A DNA stretch of 64,000 nucleotides from Ancrocorticia sp052089425 (GTDB lineage Bacteria > Actinomycetota > Actinomycetes > Actinomycetales > Actinomycetaceae): NCBI RefSeq assembly GCF_052089425.1, contig NZ_JBQCZW010000003.1, positions 1 to 64,000 on the forward strand, read 5' to 3'. This document shows, one piece after another, positions 17,051 to 26,025 of this stretch. Position 1 is the stretch's first letter. Each line of letters starts with the position of its first letter. Both the position numbers and the translations under genes were made by a program. The notes beneath the pieces were generated by a model. That model ran no database searches. It was given only the letters and a program-made list of their open reading frames with translations, and was not told where the DNA came from.

Positions 17051-17872
17051 ATGGCAGGACGTCACTCCAAGCATACGGAGCCGATCGACGATTCATTCTT
17101 CACAGAAATGCCTGACGATTCGGCCTATGGGACTCCAGCTCAGGTACCCGTGCAGGCACCTCCGGTGTACAAGCGCAAGCCATCGTTGTTTTCGCGGTTC
17201 ATGGGACTGATCGGCGAGCTGATGATTACGGCAGGCCTGATTCTTGGCCTCTTCGTTGTGTGGCAGGTGTGGTGGACAGATATTGGCGCTAATCGCGCCC
17301 AAGCTGAAACCATTCAGGTCCAGACTCAGGACTGGGACCGATCTCAAAAGATTGGCGAGCCACGCTATGACGATCCTCCCGCCTTCACTCACACAAGCGA
17401 GGTTGGCGCTTTTCTTGGAGTGATGCGGATACCGCGATTCGGCTTGGATTACGCCTACTCAATCGAGGAGGGGACGGACCTCACGCAAGTGCTAGACACT
17501 GGCGCTTTCGGACACTACCCGGACACGGCATTCCCCGGAGAAATCGGCAACTTCGCCACCGCTGCTCATCGGCAAACCTACGGGGCTCCGATGAGGGACG
17601 TGGCAGACCTCCAAGCAGGCGATTCGATCATTGTGGAGACTGAGGATGCCTACTTGGTGTACAAGCTGACAGAGTCCTACATCGTTCACCCGTCCGAATC
17701 CGATGTAGTTTTGCCGGTGCCGCGTGAGCCCGGTGTGGAGCCAACGGAACGCCTATTGACGATTACAACCTGCCATCCGCCTTTCGTTTCGAATGACCGG
17801 TGGATTGTGCATGCCGAATTTGATCATTGGGTTGATCCGGCCGATGGCATGCCTGAAGAGCTTGTGGAGTAG
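17051..17872 (+). CDS. srtE: Class E sortase
   Basis: The 273-aa transpeptidase anchors surface proteins to peptidoglycan. A cytoplasmic tail of ~50 residues is followed by one transmembrane anchor (LIGELMITAGLILGLFVVWQ). The catalytic triad is His in TAAHRQTYGAPM, Cys in LLTITTCHPPF and Arg in NDRWIVHAEF. The Tyr-Gly-Ala-Pro sequence after the His is typical of class E, which usually recognises LAXTG signals. An ideal AAAGGAGGTGCA precedes the ATG. Its place beside crgA and pabA is conserved in Actinobacteria. Confidence 0.94.
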   Translation: MAGRHSKHTEPIDDSFFTEMPDDSAYGTPAQVPVQAPPVYKRKPSLFSRFMGLIGELMITAGLILGLFVVWQVWWTDIGANRAQAETIQVQTQDWDRSQKIGEPRYDDPPAFTHTSEVGAFLGVMRIPRFGLDYAYSIEEGTDLTQVLDTGAFGHYPDTAFPGEIGNFATAAHRQTYGAPMRDVADLQAGDSIIVETEDAYLVYKLTESYIVHPSESDVVLPVPREPGVEPTERLLTITTCHPPFVSNDRWIVHAEFDHWVDPADGMPEELVE

Positions 17873-17880
17873 GGGGAGAT

Positions 17881-18036
17881 ATGTACGGAGCGATCTGGCG
17901 GGCCCTGCCCGGACCCAAGTGGTTGAAGTTCATCGAGGCGCTTGTGCTCATAACGGTTATTGTGGGCGTGCTCTTTGAGTTCGTTTTTCCATGGGTGGCG
18001 GCTAACATTCCGGCCTTCGACAACACGGTGGGGTGA
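17881..18036 (+). CDS. Small single-pass membrane protein between sortase and pabA
   Basis: This 51-aa protein begins MYGAIWRALPGPKWLKFIEA. It has one transmembrane helix (ALVLITVIVGVLFEFVFPWV) and ends AANIPAFDNTVG. A good ribosome site (AGGGGGAGAT) stands directly before the ATG, 8 nt after the sortase stop. The stop codon lies just before the pabA start. Small proteins of this kind commonly occupy this slot in Actinobacteria. The function is unknown. Confidence 0.8.
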   Translation: MYGAIWRALPGPKWLKFIEALVLITVIVGVLFEFVFPWVAANIPAFDNTVG

Positions 18037-18041
18037 ACTCT

Positions 18042-18665
18042 ATGACTCGTATTCTTGTTATTGATAACTACGACAGCTTCGTCTACACAATCGTGGACTA
18101 CCTCAGGCTCCTCGGCGCCAAAACAACAGTCATGAGGAATGATGAGGAGGTGCCGGCGGCGTCGAGCTTTGATGGCGTACTGGTTTCGCCTGGCCCGGGC
18201 GCTCCCGCAGGAGCGGGATGCTCCATGGATATCATCGGCGAATGCGCTCGCGATCACGTGCCGATGCTTGGCGTATGCCTAGGACATCAGGCGCTCGCGG
18301 AGTATTACGGGGCTACCGTGGGCCATGCTCCAGAGCTAATGCACGGCAAAACCTCCGTCATCACCCACACTGGGGATCACGTGTTCGAAGGCATCGAGAG
18401 CCCGCTCAAGGTGACGCGATATCACTCGCTTGCCGCCGATCCCAAGACCATCAGCGATGATCTACGCGTTACGGCCACAACTGAGTCCGGGGTGATCATG
18501 GGCCTTGAACACAGGGAGCTTCCCTTATGGGGTGTTCAGTTCCATCCCGAATCGGTACTGACCACCTCCGGGCATCGCATGTTCGCCAACTGGCTCGCAC
18601 TATGTGGCGATGCCGATGCCCTCGAAGTGGCCAAGGGCAAGGCTCCACTCGTGCGGCGCAGCTAG
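18042..18665 (+). CDS. pabA: Glutamine amidotransferase of anthranilate/aminodeoxychorismate synthase
   Basis: The 207-aa class I amidotransferase hydrolyses glutamine and passes ammonia to a TrpE/PabB partner. VIDNYDSFVYTIVDYL opens the domain. The nucleophile Cys is in LGVCLGHQALAEYYGA, and His-Glu are in WGVQFHPESVLT. MHGKTS is a family motif. The partner subunit is not in the window, so trpG and pabA roles cannot be separated. ATG at 18042 has GGGGTG upstream, and a GTG at 18033 overlapping the previous gene is the alternative start. Confidence 0.9.
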   Translation: MTRILVIDNYDSFVYTIVDYLRLLGAKTTVMRNDEEVPAASSFDGVLVSPGPGAPAGAGCSMDIIGECARDHVPMLGVCLGHQALAEYYGATVGHAPELMHGKTSVITHTGDHVFEGIESPLKVTRYHSLAADPKTISDDLRVTATTESGVIMGLEHRELPLWGVQFHPESVLTTSGHRMFANWLALCGDADALEVAKGKAPLVRRS

Positions 18666-18738
18666 CGGAGTTTGTGGAGGAGCTAGCAGATTTCTGCCAG
18701 AGAGACAGCTAGCAGAGTTTGCCGGGGAGTTTGCGGAG

Positions 18739-18775
18739 GACGAGAGCCGGGAGGGCTCCCTAGCTAGCTCTCGTC
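18739..18775. terminator. Hairpin between the converging pabA and pknB genes
   Basis: GACGAGAGC (18739-18747) pairs perfectly with GCTCTCGTC (18767-18775). Inside it GGGAG and CTCCC are also complementary. The right arm covers the last codons of pknB. No T run follows on either strand. It may serve as a bidirectional terminator. Confidence 0.4.
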
Positions 18776-20596
18776 ATCGCTGGGAGACTCCGAGGGATCG
18801 GGCTCCTCAGAAGGCGTTGGGTCAGGGTTCTCATTGACCGGTTCGCGCGCCACGTAGAGAGTGACATTGCTGCCAAGCTCTAGCCGGGCACCGGGATCGA
18901 TGTTCATTCCCAACACAGTATCGGGCGTCTGATCAGAATCTTGCTCGGAAATCCGTGCAGTGAATCCTGCATTCGCGATGGCCTCCGCAGCCTCATTTGA
19001 CGTCATCCCAACGGTATCCGGCACCACACTCATACCAGACGCAACTTCGATATCGATCGCGGTGTCTTTTTCAACGGATTCGTTAGCACCCGGCGATTGG
19101 GAGGCAACTTCATCCTTTGCATACTCGGCGCTATCAACTGACGTGCTGGAGCCGATCCGCAAGTCAACTTCGCTGAGAGCCTCGGATGCTTCGGACATGG
19201 ACATGCCAACGATGTTGGGAACGGCCACCTTGTCCGGCCCTGTGGACAGGACAACCTCTACCTCGCTGCCGATCTCCACGCGATCGCCGGGCGCGGGGGA
19301 AGAGCTGATGAATAGCCCTTCTTCCACAGAGTCGCTGGGCTGGGGGATCCCGGATTTGTAATCGAGGCCGGCATCATCGAGTGCTGCCTCGATGTGGTCT
19401 CGGTCCAGACCATCGAGGTCAGGTACGTCAACCATTTGGACGGCCGTGGTACTCGGGCCCGGATCCGGCTCATCACCTCCGCTACTCGCGATGGCGTACC
19501 AGATGCCAGCGATAGCGAGAATAAGAATGATGACGCCCGCCCAGATCATGATCTTGTTGCGGCGCTTGGCCTTCTCATCAACGGCCGGCTGAACGCCGGT
19601 ATCCTCTGGGCTTTCCTCCGATAGAGCCTGCATGGTTCCCGTGGTGGGGTTACCTTCAACCGCTGTGGCCATCTGAGTGGGGGCAACAACGGGCACAGGG
19701 CGAATGTTCCACGAAGTCACGGAAGGAGCGTCAACACCCTCACCGCGAGCAGCTGAAAGCACATCCTCGCGGAACTCTGCGGCGCTCTGGTAGCGATTCT
19801 CGCGGCTCTTGGCCAACGATTTCATGACAACGCGATCAATTGAATCGGGGATGTCAGGTGCGATGAGGGAGGCTGGGCGTGGAGTTTCTGAGACGTGCTG
19901 GTAGGCCACGGCAACGGCGGAATCGCCGGTGAAGGGGGGCTTGCCTGTCAGCAGTTCGTAGAACAGGCAGCCAGCTGAATACAGATCCGAGCGTGCATCC
20001 ACGACTTCGCCGCGGGCTTGCTCGGGAGAGAGGTACTGTGCGGTGCCCACAACCGAATTGGTTTGGGTCATGGTGGCAGCAGAATCAGCGATGGCTCGCG
20101 CGATTCCGAAGTCCATCACCTTGACCTTGCCATCGGGAGTAAGCATCACGTTGCCGGGCTTGATGTCCCTGTGAATGATGCCTTCTTGGTGTGAGTACTC
20201 AAGAGCAGAGAGCACACCAACGATGATCTGCACGGCCTCAGAGATCGGCACCGGATCGCCATCAGTCAACAGGGAGGCTACGGTGCGCCCCTTGACGAAT
20301 TCCATGACGATGTAGGGCAGGGGGATTTCCTTGCCCATGGCGGTGGTGATCTGTTCCTCGCCCGTATCGTAAACGGAGACGATGGAGGGATGGTTGAGCG
20401 CGGCGGCGGATTGTGCCTCGCGCCTGAAGCGCGCGAGGAACATGGGATCCTGTGCGAGGTCCGTGCGCAAGATCTTGATAGCTACCGTGCGGGAGAGCCG
20501 GGTGTCATAACCCAGATGTACCTGAGCCATTCCGCCACGACCAATGAGGTCACCGACCTCATATCGATGGCCTAAAACGCGGGGGGTATCACTCAC
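18764..20596 (-). CDS. pknB: Serine/threonine protein kinase with PASTA domains (PknB)
   Basis: The 610-aa transmembrane kinase regulates wall growth and division. The kinase domain (about 10-270) has the glycine loop IGRGGMAQVHLG, VAIKIL, catalytic IIHRDIKPGNVML, the DFG in KVMDFGIARA and an activation loop with TMTQTNSVVGTAQYLSPEQA. A linker leads to one transmembrane helix (IMIWAGVIILILAIAGIWYA, about 350-370). Three extracellular PASTA repeats start VDVPDLDGL, VAVPNIVGM and SVVPDTVGM and would bind muropeptides. The tail is Pro/Ser/Asp/Glu rich. The GTG at 20596 has GGTGAGG just upstream. It is the last gene of the operon; no pknA is present. Confidence 0.96.
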   Translation of the reverse strand: MSDTPRVLGHRYEVGDLIGRGGMAQVHLGYDTRLSRTVAIKILRTDLAQDPMFLARFRREAQSAAALNHPSIVSVYDTGEEQITTAMGKEIPLPYIVMEFVKGRTVASLLTDGDPVPISEAVQIIVGVLSALEYSHQEGIIHRDIKPGNVMLTPDGKVKVMDFGIARAIADSAATMTQTNSVVGTAQYLSPEQARGEVVDARSDLYSAGCLFYELLTGKPPFTGDSAVAVAYQHVSETPRPASLIAPDIPDSIDRVVMKSLAKSRENRYQSAAEFREDVLSAARGEGVDAPSVTSWNIRPVPVVAPTQMATAVEGNPTTGTMQALSEESPEDTGVQPAVDEKAKRRNKIMIWAGVIILILAIAGIWYAIASSGGDEPDPGPSTTAVQMVDVPDLDGLDRDHIEAALDDAGLDYKSGIPQPSDSVEEGLFISSSPAPGDRVEIGSEVEVVLSTGPDKVAVPNIVGMSMSEASEALSEVDLRIGSSTSVDSAEYAKDEVASQSPGANESVEKDTAIDIEVASGMSVVPDTVGMTSNEAAEAIANAGFTARISEQDSDQTPDTVLGMNIDPGARLELGSNVTLYVAREPVNENPDPTPSEEPDPSESPSDDES

Positions 20597-20653
20597 GTCG
20601 CCTCACCTTTCATCCTTAGTATGCTCATTCTGCCGCATTTTCCATATGTGTTG

Positions 20654-22099
20654 TTACGGCTCAAGCTTTGCTTCAATAATCTCGCGTGCAACGGGTGCTG
20701 CAGAAGTACCGCCATCGCCAGGATCGTTCTCCAGCAGCACCACCACGGCGATCTCCGGATCATCGGCCGGTGCGAAGGCCGCGAACCATGCGTGGGGGAG
20801 CGTATCAGCATTGATTTCCGCAGTGCCTGTTTTCCCTGCTACCTCAACGCCGTCGATGGCGGCGCGGTGCCCCGTGCCAGATTCCACATCCGCAACCATC
20901 ATGTCCTGCATGTAAGCCGCGGTTTGTTTGCTCATGGGATCCGAATACTTGCTGGGTTTCGTTGTAGAAACCTCTTCAAGATCGGCCGTGAGCGTGCGAT
21001 TAACGATGTAGGGAGTCATCAGTTCGCCATCGTTGGCGATGGCGGAGGTGATCATCGCCATCTGCATCGGCGTGACGCGAATGTCCTGCTGGCCAAACGA
21101 ATCCATCGCGAGCTGTGCATCATTTTCCGGTTCAGGGAACCGGGAGGCCGATACGGGCAACGGGGTGTCAAACGATTCGCCGAAGCCGAACTTCTCCGCC
21201 TGCTCGATCATCGCATCCGAGCCAACGTCAACGCCGCCAATAGCGTAGGCAGTGTTGCACGACTGGGTGAAGGTTTGACGCAGCGTGGCTTCGCCCGAAC
21301 CATCACCACAGGCGATCTGGCCGGGGTTGAAGATTTCGTGACTGGTGCCCGGCGGACTCCAGCTAGTGGGCGCGTCGATCAGCGTATCCGGTGTCATATC
21401 GGAGTTTTCCAGCATGGCAACGGCCGTCAGCATCTTGAATGTTGAACCCGGCGCGTACTGATCGCCGCCCGATGTGCGATCCACGAGCGGCTTCTCCGGA
21501 TCTTCGTTGAGAGCCGTCCACGCAGAATTGGCAGCCTCAGAATCCTGAGTGGCGATGGAGTTCGCATCATAGGTGGGGAGGGAAACCTGTGCGAGGACCT
21601 TCCCTGTTGACGGCTCAAGGGCCACCACAGCGCCGCGCCGCCCGCCCATGGCGTTAATGGCCGCCTCTTGGACATCGTTATCAAGGGTGAGCTCCACGCC
21701 GCCGCCCTGAGGCTGCCTACCGGTGACAAGCTCTTGGAGGCGCTGGCCAGCCAAGGAGGAATCAGACCCACCCAGCACGCCATTTTCGGCTTTCTCTATG
21801 CCCGTCATCGAATTAAATGATGTGGAGAAGAAGCCGGTGACATTCGAGTAGGCACCATCGGAACGGTACGTGCGCTGATACTTGTACGGGCCATCCGCCG
21901 GCTCCGAGGTAGCGATGGAATCGCCACTGACGATGATGGGCCCACGATCGGTGCCGAATTCGCGGTAGAGCGTGCGGACGTTGCGCGAATCGGCATTCAG
22001 GCTAGAGGCCTGGAAGAACTGAATGGATGTAGCCGCAGCCATGAGGGCAACGAACATGAGCGTGACAAGCAGGGACAGCCTGCGGACGGGGCGATTCAT
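20654..22099 (-). CDS. pbpA: Penicillin-binding protein PbpA (class B transpeptidase)
   Basis: This is a 481-aa class B peptidoglycan transpeptidase. An N-terminal membrane anchor (LSLLVTLMFVALMAAATSIQ) is followed by an extracellular region. The active-site triad is Ser-Xaa-Xaa-Lys in PGSTFKMLTAVAM, Ser-Xaa-Asn in TQSCNTAYA and KTG in VAGKTGTAEIN. It is the cognate transpeptidase of the neighbouring RodA glycosyltransferase. Its ATG overlaps the rodA stop by 4 nt, and pknB follows after 57 nt. Confidence 0.95.
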   Translation of the reverse strand: MNRPVRRLSLLVTLMFVALMAAATSIQFFQASSLNADSRNVRTLYREFGTDRGPIIVSGDSIATSEPADGPYKYQRTYRSDGAYSNVTGFFSTSFNSMTGIEKAENGVLGGSDSSLAGQRLQELVTGRQPQGGGVELTLDNDVQEAAINAMGGRRGAVVALEPSTGKVLAQVSLPTYDANSIATQDSEAANSAWTALNEDPEKPLVDRTSGGDQYAPGSTFKMLTAVAMLENSDMTPDTLIDAPTSWSPPGTSHEIFNPGQIACGDGSGEATLRQTFTQSCNTAYAIGGVDVGSDAMIEQAEKFGFGESFDTPLPVSASRFPEPENDAQLAMDSFGQQDIRVTPMQMAMITSAIANDGELMTPYIVNRTLTADLEEVSTTKPSKYSDPMSKQTAAYMQDMMVADVESGTGHRAAIDGVEVAGKTGTAEINADTLPHAWFAAFAPADDPEIAVVVLLENDPGDGGTSAAPVAREIIEAKLEP

Positions 22100-23550
22100 C
22101 GAATCTTCACCACCTCTGTGAGCTGGGAATTTGACCCACTGGGATCGTCTGTTTCATCCGCCGCCTCGGGATCCTCATCAGCTTCTTCGATGGTGTCCAG
22201 GATTTCCTTGGGCGGCAGCGGGTCCGCGCTGGCAGGGCGCCGCGAGGCGTCCGACATCCGCAGCAAGAGGCCAATGATGATCCAGTTGGTGAGCAGAGCG
22301 GAACCACCTTGAGCCAAGAAGGGCATCGCCAAGCCGGTAAGCGGGATCAGGCGCGTCACGCCGCCCACCACAACGAAGCACTGGAGGGCAATGGTGAAGG
22401 ACAATCCGGCGGCCAATAGCTTGCCGAAGCCATCACGCAAATGGATAGCGGTGCGGATGCCCCGAATCACGATGATGAGGTAGATGCCTAGGAGGGCAAG
22501 TAGCCCCGTCAGCCCGATTTCCTCGCCAAAGGAGGCCACGATGAAATCCGAGTTGGCGGCGAAGGAATTGGTGGGGTATCCGTCACCGAAGCCGGTGCCG
22601 AACAGGCCACCGGAGGCCATTCCGAACATCCCCTGGACCAGCTGGTAGGAGCCGTACTGAGCGTCATATACGTCAGGATCCAACGCGTGTAGCCACACGA
22701 CGAATCGTGCCTGAATATGCGGGACCATCTGGACAATGGCGAAGATTCCCGCCGCGGCAAGGCCGCCGCCGATCACTAGCCACGAGACCCGTTCCGTTGC
22801 CACGTACAGCAACGCCACGAACATGCCGAAGAACAGGAGGGCGGTTCCGAAGTCCTTTTCAAAGGCCAACACACCCATGGAAAGGCCCCACGCAAGCAAG
22901 ATAGGAAGAACGTGGCGCAATTTCGGGAACCGCAACCCGAGGAATTTGGGGCCAGCTAGCGAAAGATTGTCGCGTTCTTGAGCAAGATAGGCTGCGAAGA
23001 AGATGGCAAAGAAGATTTTCGCCAACTCGGCCGGCTGGAACGAGAACCCGGCGAGGTTGATCCAAATCCGAGCACCATACGCGGCCCTGCCCAGTCCGGG
23101 AATGAGGGGCAACAGCAGAAGAACGATGCCAGCACCAAGAGACATCCACATGTAGCCGCGCAGGATCCGGTGATTGCGCAGCGCAACAACGGTGAGCGTC
23201 ATGAGAACAATGCTGAGCACAGTCAGTTGCAGCTGGCTCTTCACAGCGGCGCTTTCGTCAGCCACATCGATGCGATGGATCATCGCTAGGCCCAGCCCGT
23301 TCAGCAACAGTGCTGCGGGGAAAAGCAGAGGATCGGCGTAGGGCGCGACCCACCGAATGACCAGATGTGAGCCGAACACCAGCGCGGCGGCAGCGGCGGC
23401 AACGGTAACGAAATTGTCAGGCAGGCCGGAGCCTCCCGTACCGATGTGCACGAGGTAGTAGGCGAAAAGTCCGATACCAAGCGCCAGAATCAGCAGAAGC
23501 AGTTCTGGGATGCGCCCCTTACGAGCGGGGGCGGAGGCAACTACGCTCAT
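22096..23550 (-). CDS. rodA: RodA/FtsW/SpoVE-family peptidoglycan glycosyltransferase
   Basis: The 484-aa polytopic SEDS glycosyltransferase polymerises lipid II. It has about 12 hydrophobic helices. Motifs include GARIWINLAGFSFQPAELAK, AWGLSMGVLAFEKDFGTALL, GGLFGTGFGDGYPTNSFAA, SDFIVASFGEEIGLTG and GLAMPFLAQGGSALLTNW. The C-terminal ~50 residues are an acidic cytoplasmic tail. ATGA overlaps link it to pstP upstream and pbpA downstream. Confidence 0.95.
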   Translation of the reverse strand: MSVVASAPARKGRIPELLLLILALGIGLFAYYLVHIGTGGSGLPDNFVTVAAAAAALVFGSHLVIRWVAPYADPLLFPAALLLNGLGLAMIHRIDVADESAAVKSQLQLTVLSIVLMTLTVVALRNHRILRGYMWMSLGAGIVLLLLPLIPGLGRAAYGARIWINLAGFSFQPAELAKIFFAIFFAAYLAQERDNLSLAGPKFLGLRFPKLRHVLPILLAWGLSMGVLAFEKDFGTALLFFGMFVALLYVATERVSWLVIGGGLAAAGIFAIVQMVPHIQARFVVWLHALDPDVYDAQYGSYQLVQGMFGMASGGLFGTGFGDGYPTNSFAANSDFIVASFGEEIGLTGLLALLGIYLIIVIRGIRTAIHLRDGFGKLLAAGLSFTIALQCFVVVGGVTRLIPLTGLAMPFLAQGGSALLTNWIIIGLLLRMSDASRRPASADPLPPKEILDTIEEADEDPEAADETDDPSGSNSQLTEVVKIR

Positions 23551-24851
23551 TCCCCTCCTTCGCTCGGGCTAGGTGAGTTGTCCGGTTCCGAGGGAGATTC
23601 GGAGGGAGTGGACGGAGTAGGAGAGGGCTCGGGTGTGTCCGGGAGGAGTTCAAGATTGCCGACGACGGATTGCGCCTGTTCCAAACTCCCGCGAGTAATC
23701 GGAGTGTTCAAACGGTCTTGAGCAACCGGCTGAAGGTCCTTGACCTCGATGTTAGTAAGTTCGGCAACGTGTGACAGGTTCACCGGCCCAATGGATTGTG
23801 GGATGCCCTGATAGATGGCCACATGGCCATCCGATGTGTACACGTAATACTGCGTCTGGCTCCATCCGTAGCCCAGAAAAACGCCGCCACCCAGAAGGAT
23901 GAGGACGGCGAAAACGGCGAAGATGCGTGCCACCAATCGTCTGGGCGGCTTCTCCTCCTCGTCATCCGCCTCATCCGGCGTATCCGTGTTGGCGGAGGCA
24001 GGCGATGAAAGCGAGGCGGCCGCGGCCGCGGCTGAGCTGCCTCCGCGCGTGGGGCGCGGCTTGCCCTGAGCGGCGGCACCAACCACGATGGGCTGTTGGC
24101 TCATCGGAATTTCGCCAGAATCGGCATCACTGACCACATCGGCCAGAACCGCCGTCACGTTATCGGGAGCCCCTGCGGCAAGCGCCAGTTCAATCAGGTG
24201 CTCACCACATGCGGAAAGATCGTGGTATTCCTCTAACGTGCGCTCGATCGTCTCTTTGGACACCACGCCAAACAGGCCGTCAGAGCACAAAAGCCACCGA
24301 TCGCCAGAAACGGCTTCCCGGACGGATTCGTCCAGCTCTACATCATTTGGGGTATCCCCCAGCGCCTTCATGATGACATTGCGCTTGGGATGATTCTGGG
24401 CTTGTTCTGGGGTGATTTGCCCGTGATCTACAAGGTACTGAACCAATGTGTGATCGTGGGTGACCTGTGTGAGTTTGCCGCCACGCAACAGGTAGGCGCG
24501 CGAATCGCCAATATGCACCATCGCCAGCTTGTTTCCCGAACGCAAGATGGCGATGCAGGTTGTGCCCAAGCCGGCCAACTCAGGGTCAGCTTCAGAACGG
24601 TCCATGAGATCGTCATGGGCGTCCTCGATAGCCGAGCGCAGTACTGGAAGAAGATCGTCTGCACCGTGAACGTCGTCGTCGATCGAAGCTAAATGGCCCA
24701 CGGTCACACTGGAGGCAACATCCCCGGCCGCGGCACCACCCATGCCGTCCGCTAGGACCAAAAGGTTGGGGGAAGCGTAACCGCTGTCCTGGTTGGACGA
24801 ACGGATCAACCCCACATCGGAAATGGCCGCGAAATGCAGCTGAGTGCTCAT
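23547..24851 (-). CDS. pstP: PP2C-family protein phosphatase PstP
   Basis: The 434-aa membrane phosphatase removes phosphate from PknB and its substrates. The PP2C domain (1-235) has metal-binding SDVGLIRSSNQDSGY, VLADGMGGAAAGDVAS, MVHIGDSRAYLLRGG, LLCSDGLFGVV and GAPDNVTAVLAD. After a linker comes one transmembrane helix (IFAVFAVLILLGGGVFLGY) and an extracellular domain of ~110 residues ending in a Pro/Ser/Glu tail. It is translationally coupled to fhaB and rodA through 4-nt overlaps. Confidence 0.95.
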   Translation of the reverse strand: MSTQLHFAAISDVGLIRSSNQDSGYASPNLLVLADGMGGAAAGDVASSVTVGHLASIDDDVHGADDLLPVLRSAIEDAHDDLMDRSEADPELAGLGTTCIAILRSGNKLAMVHIGDSRAYLLRGGKLTQVTHDHTLVQYLVDHGQITPEQAQNHPKRNVIMKALGDTPNDVELDESVREAVSGDRWLLCSDGLFGVVSKETIERTLEEYHDLSACGEHLIELALAAGAPDNVTAVLADVVSDADSGEIPMSQQPIVVGAAAQGKPRPTRGGSSAAAAAASLSSPASANTDTPDEADDEEEKPPRRLVARIFAVFAVLILLGGGVFLGYGWSQTQYYVYTSDGHVAIYQGIPQSIGPVNLSHVAELTNIEVKDLQPVAQDRLNTPITRGSLEQAQSVVGNLELLPDTPEPSPTPSTPSESPSEPDNSPSPSEGGE

Positions 24852-25333
24852 GAACGAAGCTCCATGGTTGTCTTGCCCACCACGATCGGGACCCCCTCGC
24901 GAAGCTGTAGCGGAGCTGAAATCCGGCGCCCGGCCACGTACGTGCCGTTGGTGGAATCCAAATCCTCAACCCACCACTGGCCTCCATCGAGATACAGGCG
25001 GGCATGCCGTGACGAACTATAGGAATCATCCAAGACGAGAGCGCTATCGGGCGATCGCCCAATCACTAAAGGCGCGCCACTGAGTGGAATCGTTGTTCCG
25101 GCAAGCGGCCCAGCTGTGACCGCCAATATGGGTGTGCGCCGGGGAGCTGCCTGCGGGGGAGGTGCCGGGTTCGGAGCATGATTCGGCTCGCGAGCGGGCT
25201 TTCTGGCGGGCTTGCGCTCGCGAATCGTGGTGCCGTACACGTCCTTGCGGAGTGTGAGAACAAGGGCCGCGATGAACAGCCACAGAAGAATGAGGAACGC
25301 GAAGCGGAGGAGGGTAATCGCGAGGGTAGTCAT
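24848..25333 (-). CDS. fhaB: FHA-domain protein FhaB (FipA-like)
   Basis: The 161-aa protein has an N-terminal membrane anchor (LAITLLRFAFLILLWLFIAA). A basic Pro/Ala-rich linker leads to a forkhead-associated domain, LVIGRSPDSALVL followed by SSSRHARLYL and DLDSTNGTYVAG, which binds phosphothreonine. In mycobacteria the homologue links PknA/PknB signalling to FtsZ and FtsQ. It is overlapped by 4 nt with fhaA and pstP. Confidence 0.93.
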   Translation of the reverse strand: MTTLAITLLRFAFLILLWLFIAALVLTLRKDVYGTTIRERKPARKPAREPNHAPNPAPPPQAAPRRTPILAVTAGPLAGTTIPLSGAPLVIGRSPDSALVLDDSYSSSRHARLYLDGGQWWVEDLDSTNGTYVAGRRISAPLQLREGVPIVVGKTTMELRS

Positions 25334-26025
25334 GCGCTCTCCGGGGTGTTCCAGAACATGATGTGTGTGCGTCCGATGGTTAGGGTGTTGCCGTCCACGA
25401 GCGTTGCAGCGTTGATCTTGTGGCCTTCCACGAACGTGCCGTTGGTGGATCCAAGATCCGTAGCAATCACACCCTGCGCGGTCACGCGAAGTTCCAGATG
25501 ATGGCGCGAGGCACCCGTATCATCCACGGTGATGTCACAGTCCGAGCCGCGGCCAATCACTGTCACTGCCCCCGTGAGGAGATAGCGTTTGATGCCGATC
25601 TCAATGATCGGGTGTTCAGCCGATGCTGCGTTTGACGTTGCGGGCGCAACGGCGCCGCGTCTGGTTGAAGCCTCCACTTTAACCGTCCCTACCTTAAGTT
25701 CGGGGTTCTTGGTGAACTTCATGCGAATCGGGCCGAGGAACGCGTAATCCTGCTCCGTTGCGTAATCCGTCACAGTTTGCGTGAATTCCTCGATCAAGGC
25801 ATCTTCACCCCACTCCACGACGCTCTCGTGGTCCGCTGGGCTGAGGGAGATCTTGAAGTAATTTGGGCTCACCGTGCGTTCGCGGCTCATCGTGGCGGCG
25901 TGCTCATCCAGAGCCTTCTTGAGCGCCGAAGCTATCTCAATCGGCTTGAGTTCCGAGCGGAACCGCGAGAAAGCGTTGGCAACAGCGTTGCCCATGCCCT
26001 TCTCCAGCTTGTCGAACGCGCCCAT
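25330..26025 (-). CDS. fhaA: FHA-domain protein FhaA with DUF3662 N-domain
   Basis: This is a 231-aa protein. The N-terminal DUF3662 domain starts MGAFDKLEKGMGNAVANAFS and ELKPIEIASALKKALDEH, and a short linker follows. The C-terminal FHA domain carries TVIGRGSDCDITVDD, ASRHHLEL and DLGSTNGTFVEG. In mycobacteria FhaA binds phosphorylated MviN/MurJ and PknB and controls wall synthesis at poles and septum. AGAGGTGTC lies just before the ATG at 26025. It is the first gene of the operon that ends with pknB. The linker is shorter than in mycobacteria. Confidence 0.94.
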   Translation of the reverse strand: MGAFDKLEKGMGNAVANAFSRFRSELKPIEIASALKKALDEHAATMSRERTVSPNYFKISLSPADHESVVEWGEDALIEEFTQTVTDYATEQDYAFLGPIRMKFTKNPELKVGTVKVEASTRRGAVAPATSNAASAEHPIIEIGIKRYLLTGAVTVIGRGSDCDITVDDTGASRHHLELRVTAQGVIATDLGSTNGTFVEGHKINAATLVDGNTLTIGRTHIMFWNTPESA

